Shown here: positions 1 to 12,843 of the stretch, piece by piece
How the letters are laid out: each line of letters begins with the position of its first letter
Numbering within the stretch: position 1 is the stretch's first letter
Origin: Harmonia axyridis
Taxonomy: Eukaryota > Arthropoda > Insecta > Coleoptera > Coccinellidae
Length of the DNA: 64,000 bases
Reading direction: 5' to 3'
Assembly: GCF_914767665.1 (NCBI RefSeq)
Contig: NC_059504.1
Location: forward strand, 4,032,501-4,096,500
The notes under the pieces: generated by a model
The model's input: the letters and a program-made list of their open reading frames with translations, nothing else
Database searches by the model: none
Told to the model about the DNA's origin: nothing
Made by a program: the position numbers and the translations under genes

Positions 1-1146
1 GTAATTGGGGAATTTTTCGGAGAAATCTTGAATAAATACATCCCAAAGTCATTAGTTGAACACTTTCATGAAATCTGAAACTAAAACCACTTTCGCCAAA
101 CATCAACAATCTGGATCCTCTCATACAATGCTCACAAGAACGGGGTCTCTGATGTTATTGAGCGTTACGAAAGAAGCTAATCCAGCACAGAAAGTTGGTA
201 CTCTAATAATAGCGGTTCAAATTATATAAATACACACTCAACCAAAGTTTTGATACCCGGACAACATATAGGAACGTGCTTGAAGCCTGGCAGAAAACGG
301 TGAAAGATGTCGGATAAACTAGGCTTATATCCCCTCTTGGACGTCTCCTTAAACTTAAAAGAAATAGAATTGAGTTGGCATCAGGATCTCGATCTTGTGT
401 GTGGTAAAATATGTGGAAACGTTTGTCATTCGATATTATTGGTTTTCGATTTCTTCTACCTAAAAGTTCACGTTTGAGACACGTGAAAAGTGATAATTAG
501 TATTTATTACTGATTGCCTCAGTTACACAGTATTTGTTACAATCTGCCTTCCGGATCTTGTAGACGGTGAAATTGAATAAAATATGGTTTCTGCTGTTTT
601 TTTTTATTCATTTGGATAACATATGACAGGTCAGAATTGATATGAAAAAGAAATTTGAACTTGTCATGACTGAGATTTCCCAAATTTCTGTATCAGAAAA
701 TCCACCATGAGAGTGATTAGTAGCAACTATATTTAGATCATATTGAATCGATTGCTTTTTTTGTCTCATCGTTACTTCATTTTTCTATCATTGTTTCAAG
801 CACAGTTGAAAAGCTAAAGATGAGACTATAGAGCCTTCATCTCGTAAATTTTCACATTTCAAGATTAAATTTACATAATAGATTCTTTTTTTCATTCTCT
901 GATAATGAATCTTGTAATTGTCAAATTCTATGTAGAATTAATGTTTCTCTGATATTTCTTGCTCTGGTTTGGTTATATTTTGAGCAAGAAATAAAAAAAT
1001 CACCGATTTTAGAACGCGTTTTTCAGATATGTATTTCCATAGTCTAGTACGTTCTAAGATGAAGATAAGATAAGGTTGTACTTTAGAAGTTTTATTTTGA
1101 TTTATACTTATGAGTAGTTTATTCGAAATGTATCAAAAGCATAAAG
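1..1146. other. intronic sequence, nothing recognised
   Basis: AT-rich DNA upstream of the first visible Glut4EF-like exon. No repeat termini, coding similarity or RNA motif found. Confidence 0.5.
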
Positions 1147-1148
1147 TA

Positions 1149-1721
1149 ATAAACATAGATAGAGGGAGTATACGCAATTTTTACATGTCCCCAACATGGT
1201 TAGATTACGTTGTCGGATTGTGATATATTTTCAAATCCACAATTTTACTATATCGTTGTGAATGTATATTATATTGAATGAAATATATTTATTTGAGTGA
1301 TTCCCGATTAAATATGCAAATTTGAATATTTGGAATCCGATACTTTTCCTAATTGTCGAATTTATAATAAGCAGAATATTTATTATTTTCTGTATCTACC
1401 TGTTGAAATCCAAGTTTGGCAACTTTTGCTCTCCTAGTGTCATCGGTTGTTTCACGTCGTTTGGCGCGCTTGAATTTTGTTTTCTGAATTTCTGATATAT
1501 TTAGGTATTTATTTCAATATATTTTGATTTAATATCAAACGTTGATTCACTATGGGACATAAGAGGTGCGTTCTTTCTGGAAAAACTCGCGAATTTAGTG
1601 AAATATCGTATCACTGATATGTTTTCATTTCCGCGCGCTGCATATGTCAAATTTGATAGTTCTTGTTGGGGACAAAATTTGCTCACTGAAAATGACATAT
1701 GCTCTCTCTATCTATGTTCAT
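1149..1721 (+). mobile_element. TIR element family 1, copy 1 (non-autonomous, ~572 bp)
   Basis: Bounded by ATAAACATAGATAGAGGGAG at the left and its near-perfect inverse at the right (CTCTCTCTATCTATGTTCAT), with TA on both outer sides. It is the same size and sequence as the copy at 16198 and nearly so in the part shared with 2900-3304. No transposase is encoded; the one 65-codon ORF inside is not conserved between copies. TIR plus TA flanks suggest a Tc1/mariner-mobilised MITE. Confidence 0.75.
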
Positions 1722-1723
1722 TA

Positions 1724-2899
1724 CTGTAAGAACAAGATCATCTGAAAATTCTACTTTTATTCTGAGCAATTTAGTTTCTAGTTTATCCCATCAAAAAGTC
1801 TTGTGCTTTTACATACGATAAAATATCAGCTTTAAATTCATATTATAGAATTTGTTAACAGGTTTAGATCTTTCTTTTAAGACATGTATGTGCACCATAA
1901 CCTATATGTATGATGTATTTCGCTATATTGGCACCAAATTCGCATGGTAACCAATAATCTCCAGCATCCTTTAAAATCTATCGATTTAAGAGGCTGCATT
2001 TTCGTTATCACTCCGTATAGGTCACAAGATCGTCAATTTCCACCAATTAAGCATTCCTATACGATAAAAATGTACTTCCTGAAACTTATCGCCCAGTTGA
2101 AATTCGCAATAGAACCAGACGTGCATTCAGATCAGGCACGTCACTAGATCGTAAATATTCAATTGCCAGTCAGCTTGGTGTCGCATATAAGACGCGACCT
2201 TTGAGACCTTGCAATCTACGAAATGATTGTCGAATTTATCGACCTTGAAGTCTACCTGTATTTGAGTGTTTTTTTTTTACGTGGTTTGATATTCGATTAA
2301 TTGGGCGCAAGTTCCCTACGGAGGAGAATAAGCGTCTATTAATACGAAGACTTCAAGGTCTGTGCAGCCTTAGTTGCAACCATTAGTTGCATGTCTAGAA
2401 TCGTTTCCTTCTACGAGTATAATTGGAGAATGAGCAATATTATCCAGGTGTATCATTAGAAGGATACTATGTTGATTTTTAACGTTTAGAACGTACAATG
2501 AGGGCAGCGGAAACAAAAAAGGTAACGCAAGATCGGTGAACTCCTTCAGCTGTTTCATGCTCTGGTAAATCTGCATCTCTAAGCTACTCATCTTGGACTT
2601 GTGTTAGTCGTAATTGAAATTCCTTTCTTGAATTTTTATTAGAATGTTGGCCAAGTCTTAGTAAACGATATGTGGTAAATTTCTAACATTTCTTTTATAA
2701 TTATTATTATGACATTAAAAAATGATGATGAGTTTGTAGAGATACTTTGGATATCATTGACTAGTCCGGTAACTCACATATATCTTCACAGATTATCGTC
2801 TACATATCATTATGATTTTTTTGAGAATTCATAATTGTGCAAGTTCTCAAGGATGATAATGAGCTCGAATTATTATGCAGGGTGTTCTGCAAGCTCTTC
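1724..2899. other. intronic sequence, nothing recognised
   Basis: Unique-looking AT-rich DNA between the two TIR family 1 copies. Short ORFs show no protein-like features. Confidence 0.5.
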
Positions 2900-3304
2900 T
2901 CACGTTCCATAGTTAATTAACGTTTCATATTAACTCAAAATATATTGGAATAAATACCTAAATATATCAGAAATTCAGAAAACAAACGACGTGAAACAAC
3001 CGATGACACTAGGAGAGCAAAAGTTTCCAAACCTTAGATTTCAGCAGATATATACCTATACACAAAATAATAAATATTCTGCTTATTATAAATTCGACAA
3101 TTAGGAAAAATATCGGATTCCAAATATTCAAATTTGCATATTTAATCGAGAATCACTCAAATAAATATATTTCATTCAATATAATATACATTCACAACGA
3201 TATAGTAAAATTGTGGATTTGAAAATATATCACAATCCGACAACGTAATCAAACCATGTTAGGGACATGTAAAAATTGCGTATACTCCCTCTATCTATGT
3301 TTAT
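2900..3304 (-). mobile_element. TIR element family 1, copy 2 (truncated)
   Basis: Inverse-strand copy of the 1149-1721 element. It ends at 3304 with the TIR inverse (CTCCCTCTATCTATGTTTAT) followed by TA. Similarity fades near 2900, so the other terminus, about 170 bp, is missing. The truncated end lies 180 bp upstream of the Glut4EF-like exon at 3486. Confidence 0.7.
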
Positions 3305-3485
3305 TACTCTATGGGTGGGATTATCCACAATGGTTTGATGCACAACCTTTTTGACTTCATTGATGATCTATAGCGCAATATTTTTAGAAATATGTGACAA
3401 GCACACCTTGTATATTTGGTGCTTTGTACTATTCTTGTATAACTCAATATAATTCTTTCAACTAATTGATATCTTTAATTTTCAG

Positions 3486-3658
3486 TCGCCATACGAAGTC
3501 CAAAAGAAGCTAGAAGAGGTCAGGTTGCTCGAGTCCAGGAAGTCAGCTAGATTGGCTGACACTGATACTGACTTTGCCCGCTTGGCAGACATGGCTGGAG
3601 ATAGAAAAAGGCCAGCTTCACAGTCCATTGATGTTCCATACTCCAATGGCAGCCAAGG
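3486..3658 (+). CDS. Glut4EF: Glut4EF-like transcription factor, internal coding exon (first in window)
   Basis: Internal exon of the SLC2A4RG/ZNF395/ZNF704-type factor. It follows a pyrimidine-rich acceptor (…tttaattttcag) and ends at a GT-AG donor (gtaggt). Read from its first base it is open for 57 codons, beginning SPYEVQKKLEEVRLLESRKS and running into a basic stretch (AGDRKRPASQS). It leaves two bases (gg) that complete a Gly codon with the first base of the exon at 12719. That phase match, plus the same strand, is why I join it to the zinc-finger gene. The charged N-terminal part looks helical. No known domain is visible, so assignment rests on the splice phase rather than a motif. Upstream exons and the start codon are outside the window. 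Confidence 0.72.
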
Positions 3659-6583
3659 GTAGGTTTTAATTCATATCTTCAATAGTCAGAGGAAACAAGG
3701 ATCCTGAAATATATTTTCAAATGTTCCTCAAGGGCAAATACCCTGAAATTGTTGGAAAATTAATCCTTGAACCACTCCTATCTCCAACGAAAAAATGTCG
3801 AATCTTAAAGGTTCCTCTTGCTTAAAATGTCATTACATGATCACATGTTTCATTATTTATGGCAAATTATTGTATTCGATATGAGTGCGTTAGGAAATTT
3901 GAAACCATTAAAAAAATAATTGATAATCTATCATTGTCAGCATCCAAACTTTCACTATCGTGCCTCAACTTCACTCAGGATTATTATAAACGAAAAGTAG
4001 CAACTACCTATATCCTAAGGATAGAAAGCTCTCCTGCAGAGAATAGACAGTTTCATTGTTCAATTTTTAAGATATTATTCCTGCAATTACATCTGTTTAA
4101 TCTTTGTTATTGCTCATATTGGCACATCAAATGAGTCAACTGCAGGTGCCGATGACTTATATGGAATCATTGCAAAATTCCTTTTTTCCAATGTTAAACC
4201 ATTGTCACTTAATTGCTTCATGCTAAATACGAAAATAGTATAGGTTTCGATTAGATCTAGTGCATGGAAACAGATTATTTACAATAATTATAGCATTAGA
4301 TTTCGATAGAGATAAAATAATCGATTGCATCTCAAATATTCATGATTGGAATATTCACCATATATCTAATCAATATCAGATAACATACGAAAAATGTCCA
4401 TTGCTCATTACTTTCAGAGATTAGTGAGGCAATATTGACTAATTTTCCTGTGGAATTAGTCAGCTACAAGTTACAACATAAGGTGAAGGTATATTGAACA
4501 TCATCATTCATTTCAGTTCTCAGACCTCAAAAATTGTGGCCTATTAACAAAAATAATTGAAATTTTATCGAGATCATAGTTCATTTAGAGGAGTTTTGGA
4601 AAGAAAATACAACACAATCCAAAAGATCAATAATACAGTAACAGTATATCTGATTATTCGACAAATGAAATGGTCCAAAAATAGTTCCTTGGGGCACACC
4701 TATCAAGCATTTTATACAGAATTCAATTCTATTGTAGTTCCTAGCTATTCATCACTCTTATATAACTCCGACAAACAATACTGTGCTCATATCTAGCAAT
4801 AATCATTCTTCCATAACATCATCTGGTTCTTAGATTTGAAAGTGATCTTCCAACTACTCTCCTACACATTGATGGGGAGTAAGAAAAGTGTGTCCCCTTC
4901 TGATCAAAAACGTCAGTGTGCTACGTTGTTCTGTCTTCGGGCTGAAACAGAAAGTTCTTCGTTGTGGAAACACCTTCACTAACTTCGTTACAGTTTCTTC
5001 GCAGTATTGATAATACACTTGGTGATCGGTAAGACCGGAACTCACGGAATGATCTAGAAACCGATAATATTGAAGTATTCGAATCGTGCAACGAGAGTAA
5101 AAGTACATATATAATCAATTTCCTTGAGGTGACAGAATAGCGGAGCAGCAATCACAGAATTGTCACAGATTTAATAATAACATTCTCAAGCTTTGAGGCC
5201 GAGGAGAAAGAAAAAGAACTTGCATAATTCAATGTCAATTGTTGTTTCTCTATCTTGGATCATAAGTGTCACTTATGTAACTGAGTTCGTTCTTCTGGAA
5301 TAATTTTGCGGGAAAACAATGAAGTCTAAGCCGTTTATTTTCTTATCTTACCATTATCAATTTTCCCCGAAATTTAATACTTCATATAATTGGAGAAATC
5401 AATAGTTTTCTTGATATCTAATCGATCATCTCTATTATCAGCAATAAATTTCGGGGAAAAGTGGAAATGTTTTATTTCCGTTCGTGAATATCATTCAATT
5501 ACATTACTTGAGTGGCTGTCATTTATTGTGTGATAGACATAAATATAAATTGAAAATAGGGATCAGATGTGTTCGATTCCACTGAAATGATGGATATCCT
5601 GAAAAAATTGAATTAGTTTTTAGATATTTATACTCGTATTCCTCCATATGTCTATCTTCTGGGAAAATTGTCTTTAGTACTTGTATATTCTCATGATTGG
5701 GATGAACTGAAATGAAAATTATAGATATCCAATAGTTGGTCTATTCAGTTGATCACAATAAAGAATATTTGTTTCAAAAAATGTTAAATCCTCAATCAAA
5801 ATGTTCCAAAAACGATTGTATAAAATTTACAATTATATCTTTTTTCGATCGACTTTCGTTTTTCGAATGATGGCATCTCTCTATATAGCGATAAATTCAA
5901 ACAATTGGTATTTACTCCACCCAAAGATAAGAGCCTACTCATCGATAAAATATTATTGAATTGATTTTTAGTAGCCTGAGAGAACTCAAGCCTCGTTTTA
6001 GAACCAAAGTATTCAGTTTATAGAAAATAATTTTTTTATCGCAAATATAAAAGCGTATTCGAAATTTTCTGTTGCAGATTTATCGTATTATTGTCACTAA
6101 CATGGAAGTTAAAACATCAATAATGGCTTATCCAATCTCCTTTATCATATACGTACTTTCTTTTTAATTATTTGAGCAATTTTATGAGCAACCTGATGTA
6201 TTGAAAGAACGAACAGTAATTTTGTCACTGAGCAGAATGTTGGCAGATACAGTTTATCATGGCATATTATCGTCTGCAAACTGACCATAAACTGTATTGC
6301 AATAAGAAATTTGACATAATCTCGCTGAAGGAGTGGGTCTGCCAACTGTTGATAAAATAGAAGGAAATAAAGTTTTCCTATATCAGCCATATGCTCCTGA
6401 ACATCCTTGTCTTCGAGGACATTGGACTAGATTCGACAAAAAGTGATAAGATTGCATTTTAAAATAGTCGGGATGAATTACTATGCGTATGATTATTTTA
6501 TAGATCGGTATGTATGTTCAACAGCTGACATTAAATCATAATATTTGTTTTTATTTGATATTGCCAGGTTTTTGTTGTTTATA
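3659..6583. other. intron 1, 5' part, nothing recognised
   Basis: Start of the 9.1-kb intron. Several short ORFs (59-92 codons) have random-looking composition and no neighbours of the same kind. Confidence 0.5.
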
Positions 6584-7511
6584 AAGGCTGTTTTTTTTAG
6601 AGCTATAGAACTTTAAATTGCAATTAAACAACGATGGATTATTCGATTGACATGAATTTTATTCATCCGCAAGATAATCTTGTGGCATTACATTTTAAAT
6701 ATTATTTCTGGCATATGACCGCCATGGCTGGCTCGGATGTAGTCCAATCTGGACGTCCAATTTTCGATGACTGTTTCCAACATCTGTGATCGTATATCGG
6801 CAATAACACGGCGAATGTTGTCTTCCAAATGGTCAAGTGTTTGTGGCTTATCCGCATAGACCAATGACTTTACATAGCCCCACAGAAAGTAATCTAGCGG
6901 TGTTAAATCACAAGATCTTGGAGGCCAATTCACAGGTCCAAAACGTGAAATTGGGCGGTCACCAAACGTGTCTTTCAATAAATCGATTGTGGCACGAGCT
7001 GTGTGACATGTTGCGCCGTCTTGTTGGAACCACAGCTCCTGGACATCATGGTTGTTCAATTCAGGAATGAAAAAGTTAGTAATGATGGCTCTATACCGAT
7101 CACCATTGACTGTAACGTTCTGGCCATCATCGTTTTTGAAGAAGTACGGACCAATGATTCCACCAGCCCATAAAGCGCACCAAACAGTCAGTTTTTCTGG
7201 ATGTAACGGTGTTTCGACATACACTCGAGGATTAGCTTCACACCAAATGCGGCAGTTTTTTTTGTTGACGTAGCCATTCAACCAGAAGTGCGCTTCATCG
7301 CTAAACAAAATTCGCTTATGAAAATCGGGAATAACGGCACATTATTTTCTAAATAAAATTGCACTATTTGCAAGCGTTGTTCAGACATGAGTCTATTCAT
7401 GATGAATTGCCAAACCAAACTGAGAATAAATCACTTGACAGCTATTAAATCGGTCGCCTTCTTGAACAGTAATGCCAACTTAATGCTATATACCCCGAAA
7501 AAAACACCCTT
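6584..7511 (-). mobile_element. Tc1/mariner-superfamily element, copy A (internally deleted)
   Basis: TA-flanked element. The left end is an imperfect form of AAGGGTGTTTTTTTAGAGC and the right end reads …GAAAAAAACACCCTT. On the - strand, 6688-7308 is an open 206-codon catalytic domain: FSDEAHFWLNGYVNKKNC, WFQQDGATCHTARATIDLL, RSCDLTPLDYFLWGYVKSLV, ending GGHMPEIIFKM. Three acidic residues (SDE, QQD, SCD) form the DDD triad, with 36 residues between the second and third. The N-terminal helix-turn-helix is reduced to a stub near 7400 after an internal deletion. Unlike copies B-G, the residues before the first Asp read PDFHKRILFSDEAHF, the expected undeleted context, so this copy descends from a different deletion event. 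Confidence 0.85.
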
Positions 7512-9560
7512 TACATAGGTCGAAAAAACACGAAAGACACATAGTATATTGTAGACATAAAAAATCCAACTTCCACATGACACTACGTACGATCGAAGAG
7601 ATAAGAATCAAGGATAAAATATGAAAAGACGGTCAGAAACTAGGCCGAATTCCCGCCCCTCAAATAGAGGGGCCTGAAACGGTCGTTTCACTGTTTCACC
7701 CCTAACGCCAGCCCTGATACAGATCTGTGGTTTTCAAGGATGTAACTGGCGCATGAAAGAATGACCGCTAAAATGCTCTAATACAATCTGACGTCCAAAA
7801 TACGTCTCCAGCAATGTAGAACGGAACTGATTGAATGAGTATGTTAACGGGACGATTTGCGTTCATTCATTTACAGCTATTGATATTTTTAACGGAAAAG
7901 GACTGGTATGGGATGGATACCTACGAAACGTCTAGTAATAATCAACCATTTACCGGCTCATTTCCTCAAGCCATAAAATTTTTCTAGTAGATGTTGCAAA
8001 TTTCAAACCAGAGGGTTTATTATTTCCTCTACACTTCGTTTCCTCTTTCTCGTGAGAAATCTGGACGCATTGAAAAAATCATACGTGTATTCTGAAGGAA
8101 TGTATTGTTCTACGAACGCTAAACCAATTTTGTTCAGGCAATCGCATAAGTGGCACTTATGATCTAACAATTATAACATTCTCTACTTACCAAAATTTCA
8201 TAACAACTACCATTTTTTGGAATAGTACACACTTTTTTTGGGTACAATAAAGTTAAGAATTACGTAGAATTAGTGGAAACTATGCTTTAATATTCTTAAA
8301 TTCTCGATTGTACAAGTTTAGTACCTACACAACCACCTATATAATAATAATAATAGTAATAAAGGTCTTTATTATTTAGACATTAGTTACAGAAAATATG
8401 TCATACAAATAAATAGGGCGAGGTTCAGTGTGGGTAATTGCACATTTCTGTACAACCCCCACCTGTTCTTACACCTAACCCAAAATTCGAGAGTGGCACT
8501 GAGAAAATAAGAGAAAAAAAAGAAACTTAAATTAAATTCAATGGAAGAATATCGCTTTTCAAAAAACCTAGGTGATTTTGGTGAAGAATAAAAGGAAAGA
8601 TTTCATCAGAATCATGGAAGATCAATATCAAGGACGATGTAAAGGGAATTTTTCAGTGATAAGTGACTTATATATATAAATTTTGTAATAAATACTTTTT
8701 TCATTTAAATCAACATTGACACATGGTACAATGTTTATTCCTCTAAGTATTACAGGTATTAATGCTTACAAAATATTTACAAGTACTTATAAATACCCTT
8801 GTACTTCTGTTAATAGTTATAACGTGAATTACACACAAAAAACATGCTAAATGCATCTTATCTCACAAAATCACAAGGCTATTTCTTATTCTATACCAAA
8901 AAACTAACTAAATTTGGAACAGAATTCAGAATTTCAAAATCGTCTATAGTTTCCGCAGTGATTTTCATAATGAAATTCTCTGCTGAAAGTGGAAATCATA
9001 AATCTTATAAATTAAATTTGCAGTTGCAAAACTCCAAGATTTCTATAGCGTAGCATGATAATATTTATTGTGCTATAAAATAGACGTTTATGAACTATGT
9101 ATAGAACAAGACACCTGGTGAATGGTTTCCTTGGTTTTGCTTCAGTGATCACTTCTTGGTAAAATTCTACGACTTCAAATTTCTCCACAATCATAAATAG
9201 TGGAAATCTCGAACAAATCCGGTAATAGAAAAATCATGAATTGAAAATACAGATCTTGTTGAATGAACGTAGTTATCACATCGTGTATTATTTTAGTAAA
9301 GATTCTTGCCTAATATCCTCCTACTCATTTTACTTGTGGAGTTACTCACAACTATATCAGGCATAGATAATAATTATTCAGATTTTGGGCGTGGATCACG
9401 GTCAATGCTTCAACTGTTTCCGCAATTCAAGGAAAACCTGCCTAGTGGTTTTTCACGAACCTCGTGAATGTACTCGAGCGTAAATGTTTCTCTGATTCAA
9501 TGTTTTCATTGTAAATCAAGCGAGCACATTCCTAGATATGACGGCTTCCAGAAATATATA
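7512..9560. other. intron 1, between transposon copies A and B
   Basis: Includes a small GC hairpin (7655-7673, CCCCTC/GAGGGG) and the (TAA)n tract near 8340. Otherwise nothing recognised. Confidence 0.5.
8338..8400 (-). repeat. (TAA)n tract beside a conserved-looking TTTATT block, possible LINE 3' end
   Basis: ataataataataatagtaat followed by aaaggtctttattatt. Read on the - strand this is an AATAAAGACCTTTATT-like 3' end followed by a (TTA)n tail, as some non-LTR retrotransposons have. No coding part is recognised. Confidence 0.3.
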
Positions 9561-10499
9561 TCGGGTGTTTTTTTTCGAGATATATAACTTTAAGTTGGCA
9601 TTACTGTTCGAAATCGCGACCGATTTAACAGCTGTCAATTGATTTATTCTCAGTTTGGTTTGGCAATTCATCATGAATGGACTCACGCCTGAACAATGCT
9701 TGCAAATAGATCAATTTCATTTCGAAAATAATGGTTCTGTGCGGAATACGTATCGCGCACTACGTCTACTTTATTTTGTTTAGCGATGAAGCGCACTTCT
9801 GGTTGAATGGCTACGTCAACAAACAAAACTACCGCATTTGAAGTGGAGCTAATCCTCAAGTGTATGTCGAAACACCGTTACATCCAGAAAAACTGACTGT
9901 TTGGTGCGCTTTATGGGCTGGTGGAATCATTGGTCCGTACTTCTTCAAAAACGATGATGGCCAGAACGTTACAGTCAATGGTGATCGGTATAGAGCCATG
10001 ATTATTAACTTTTTCATTCCTGAATTGAATAACCATGATGTCCAGGAGCTGTGGTTCCAACAAGACAGCGCAACATGTCACACAGCTCGTGCCACAATCG
10101 ATTAATTGAAAGACACGTTTGGTGACCGCCTAATTTCACGTTTTGGACCTGTGAATTGGCCTCCAAGATCTTGTGATCTAACACCGCTAGACAACTTCTG
10201 TGGGGCTATGTAAAGTCATTGGTCTATGCGGATAAGCCACAAACACTTGACCATTTGGAAGACAACATTCGCCGTGTTATTGCCGATATACGGCCACGAA
10301 TGTTGGAAAAAGTCATCGCAAATTGGACATCCAGATTGGACTACATCCGAGCCAGCCGTGGCGGTCATATGCCAGAAATCATATTTAAAATGTAATGCCA
10401 CAAGATTATCTTGCGGACAAATAAAATTCATGTCAATCGAATAATCCATCGTTGTTTTATTGCAATTCAAAGTTTTCTAGCATTAAAAAAAACACCCTT
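9561..10499 (+). mobile_element. Tc1/mariner-superfamily element, copy B (internally deleted)
   Basis: TA-flanked. The left end TCGGGTGTTTTTTTTCGAG and right end …AAAAAAAACACCCTT are inverse. The N-terminal stub (MNGLTPEQCLQIDQFHFENN, then GSVRN) at 9674 runs directly into the catalytic domain through the deletion junction around 9745-9785. The catalytic ORF carries stops, for example at 10103 inside ATIDLL, and is a pseudogene. Same family as A and C-G. Confidence 0.82.
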
Positions 10500-11452
10500 T
10501 ACATCTCCTGGAATTTATCCAAATTTTATGAATACTTGATTGATACGCTCAAAAGATCCTTACACTAAGTCAGAGCTTTTCTCTATTTTTTGATTTGCTA
10601 AGTCTTCAGTATCAATTTATGCAATTCTCAAGCTAGTATTGACTCATACTGTCTAAGATCTTCGAACGGCTTATGAATAGATTTTGAAATGTGAAGTCTA
10701 AGAATTTCAAGGTTTGTGAACGATCCCAGGTTTGCATTGAACCTCAACTCAATAATTGATTCTGTGTAAAATTTTCTTTCGATATCCTAGTTCAACTCAT
10801 TGTGTAAAAAATGTTTACTATAAGAAAATATAATGAAATTAGTACATAATTGAAAATTAAACCATTTGGGCAAGAATCAAGACCGTTTCATAAGAGAATA
10901 ATCTAGATTCATTTAATTGAGTCGGTGAATCGCTACTTTCATCGAGAACTTGACCATTCACTTTCACAAATTTACAACTGAAAAAAAATGCTTAGAATGT
11001 TCTACTCGATAGACTCGGTTTTCGACTACAGATCTCAACTCACTCCCAGCTCAATTGGATTCATTAACACTTAATCAGGAGCCACTGAATGAAGATTACG
11101 ACAGATAATTGAGGCTCGTGTGTATGAAGAAGTGGCCTACTTTTACTCGTAACGAAAATCTAACGATTAAATCTGGCCTTATAAAAAGTTTCGACAATCT
11201 AGGTGGGGAATTAACTGACAATAACTTTTTCTCTGCGGTATTGTTGCGTTGATTAGGTTTGGTTCTTTCCTTTTATGCTTTATAAGATGATTGCAGAATC
11301 TATTGGTATTATGGAACTAATTTATATTCATGAGTAGATTTAGGGAATTCGACACGTAATTCAAACTACTAATGTAATTAAGACTGAAATATTCAAACTT
11401 GTCAATATCTATGTGTTCTTTTGTTTTGGTTTTAGAATATTTGATTCATATA
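10500..11452. other. intron 1, between transposon copies B and C
   Basis: AT-rich sequence without recognised elements. Confidence 0.5.
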
Positions 11453-12390
11453 AAGGGTGCTTTTTTAGAGCTATAGAACTTTAAATTGCAATAAAACAAC
11501 AATGGATTATTTGATTGACATGAATTTTATTTATCCGCAAGATAATCTTGTGGCATTACATTTTAAATATGATTTCTGGCATATGACCGCCACGGCTGGC
11601 TCGGATGTAGTCCCATCTGGACGTCCAATTTTCGATGACTTTTTCCAACATTTGTGGCCGTATATCGGCAATAACACGGCGAATGTTGTCTTCTAAATGG
11701 TCAAGGGTTTGTGGCTTATCCGCATAGACCAATGACTTTACAAAGCCCCACAGAAAGTAGTCTAGCGGTGTTTAATCACAAGATCTTGAAGGCCAATTCA
11801 CAGGTCCAAAACGTGAAATTAGGCGGTCACCAAACGTGTCTTTCAATAAATCGATTGTGGCACGATCTGTGTGACATGTTGCGCCGTCTTGTTGAAACCA
11901 CAGCTCCTTGACATCATAGTTGTTCAATTCAGGAATGAAAAAGTTAGTAATCATGGCTCTATACCGATCACCTTTGACTGTAACGTTTTGGCCATCATCG
12001 TTTTTGAAGAAGTACGGACCAATGATTCCACCAGCCAATAAAGCGCACCAAACAGTCAGTTTTTCTGGATGTAACGGTGTTTCGACATACACTTGAGGAT
12101 TAGCGTCACTCCAAATGCGGCAGTTTTGTTTGTTGACGTAGCCATTCAACCAGAAGTGCGCTTCATCGCTAAACAAAATAAAATGGACGTAGTGCGTGAT
12201 ACGTATTCCGCACAGAACCATCATTTTCGAAATAAAATTGCACTATTTGCAAGCGTTGTTTAGGCGTGAGTCTATTCATGATGAATTGCCAAACCAAACT
12301 GAGAATAAATCACTTGACAGCTGTCAAATCGGTCGCCATCTTGAACACTAATGCCAACTTAAAGTTATATACCTCAAAAAAAATACCCGT
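11453..12390 (-). mobile_element. Tc1/mariner-superfamily element, copy C (internally deleted)
   Basis: TA-flanked, 938 bp. Ends AAGGGTGCTTTTTTAGAGC and …AAAAAAAATACCCGT. On the - strand the catalytic region is open over 150 codons (11772-12224) from the deletion junction (YVHFILFSDEAHFW) to RSCD. A broken frame then separates it from the C-terminal part. It ends about 330 bp before Glut4EF-like exon 2. Confidence 0.82.
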
Positions 12391-12718
12391 TAAATACACA
12401 CCCCTTTGAGGTTTCTTTTGAGACACTCTTGGGCGCAAGTATGGACAGCTTGTGTCTAGGTTTGCAAGATAGAGGGCTCACTTCTCAATGAAACCCTCTC
12501 AAATTAAATCTTAATCTTATGATATATGGTAACAAAGGCGATAATGCGCCATTTCTGTTTTCTGCAAGAGCGCAAGTGGCACTTAAATTAATGAGCGCTC
12601 AGAAGCTCCTGGCTTCATGTCACTTCTTTCTTCCCTTGATTACTCTTAAATGGCGACTCTTATAATATCGAAAGCACATTTTTTTGAAGTGGTAAACTAA
12701 AAAATCCTCTTGTTTCAG

Positions 12719-12843
12719 ATCTCGCAAACGTCGCACGAGCAGCAGCTACGACGACAGCTCGAAAGACTCCACGATGGACGAGTGCAGCGCCGCCTTGGTC
12801 CTCATGAGCCTCTCTTGCTCTCCCCATTCCCCGAACTCATTCG
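12719..12843 (+). CDS. Glut4EF: Glut4EF-like transcription factor, internal coding exon 2
   Basis: Acceptor cttgtttcag and strong donor gtaagt. The first base closes the Gly codon from the previous exon. The exon then reads SRKRRTSSSYDDSSKDSTMD, continuing ECSAALVLMSLSCSPHSPNSF, and leaves one base (g) for the next exon. The basic SRKRR run could be part of a nuclear-localisation signal, and the ALVLMSLS segment is a short hydrophobic motif of the kind seen N-terminal to the finger in this family (family recollection, not tested). GC content is clearly above the flanking intron. The preceding intron is about 9.1 kb and carries transposon copies A, B and C. Confidence 0.82.

Noticed and set aside
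7655..7673. GC hairpin CCCCTC/GAGGGG
   Set aside because: Seven-base stem with no T-run, no repeats and no transcript context; likely incidental.
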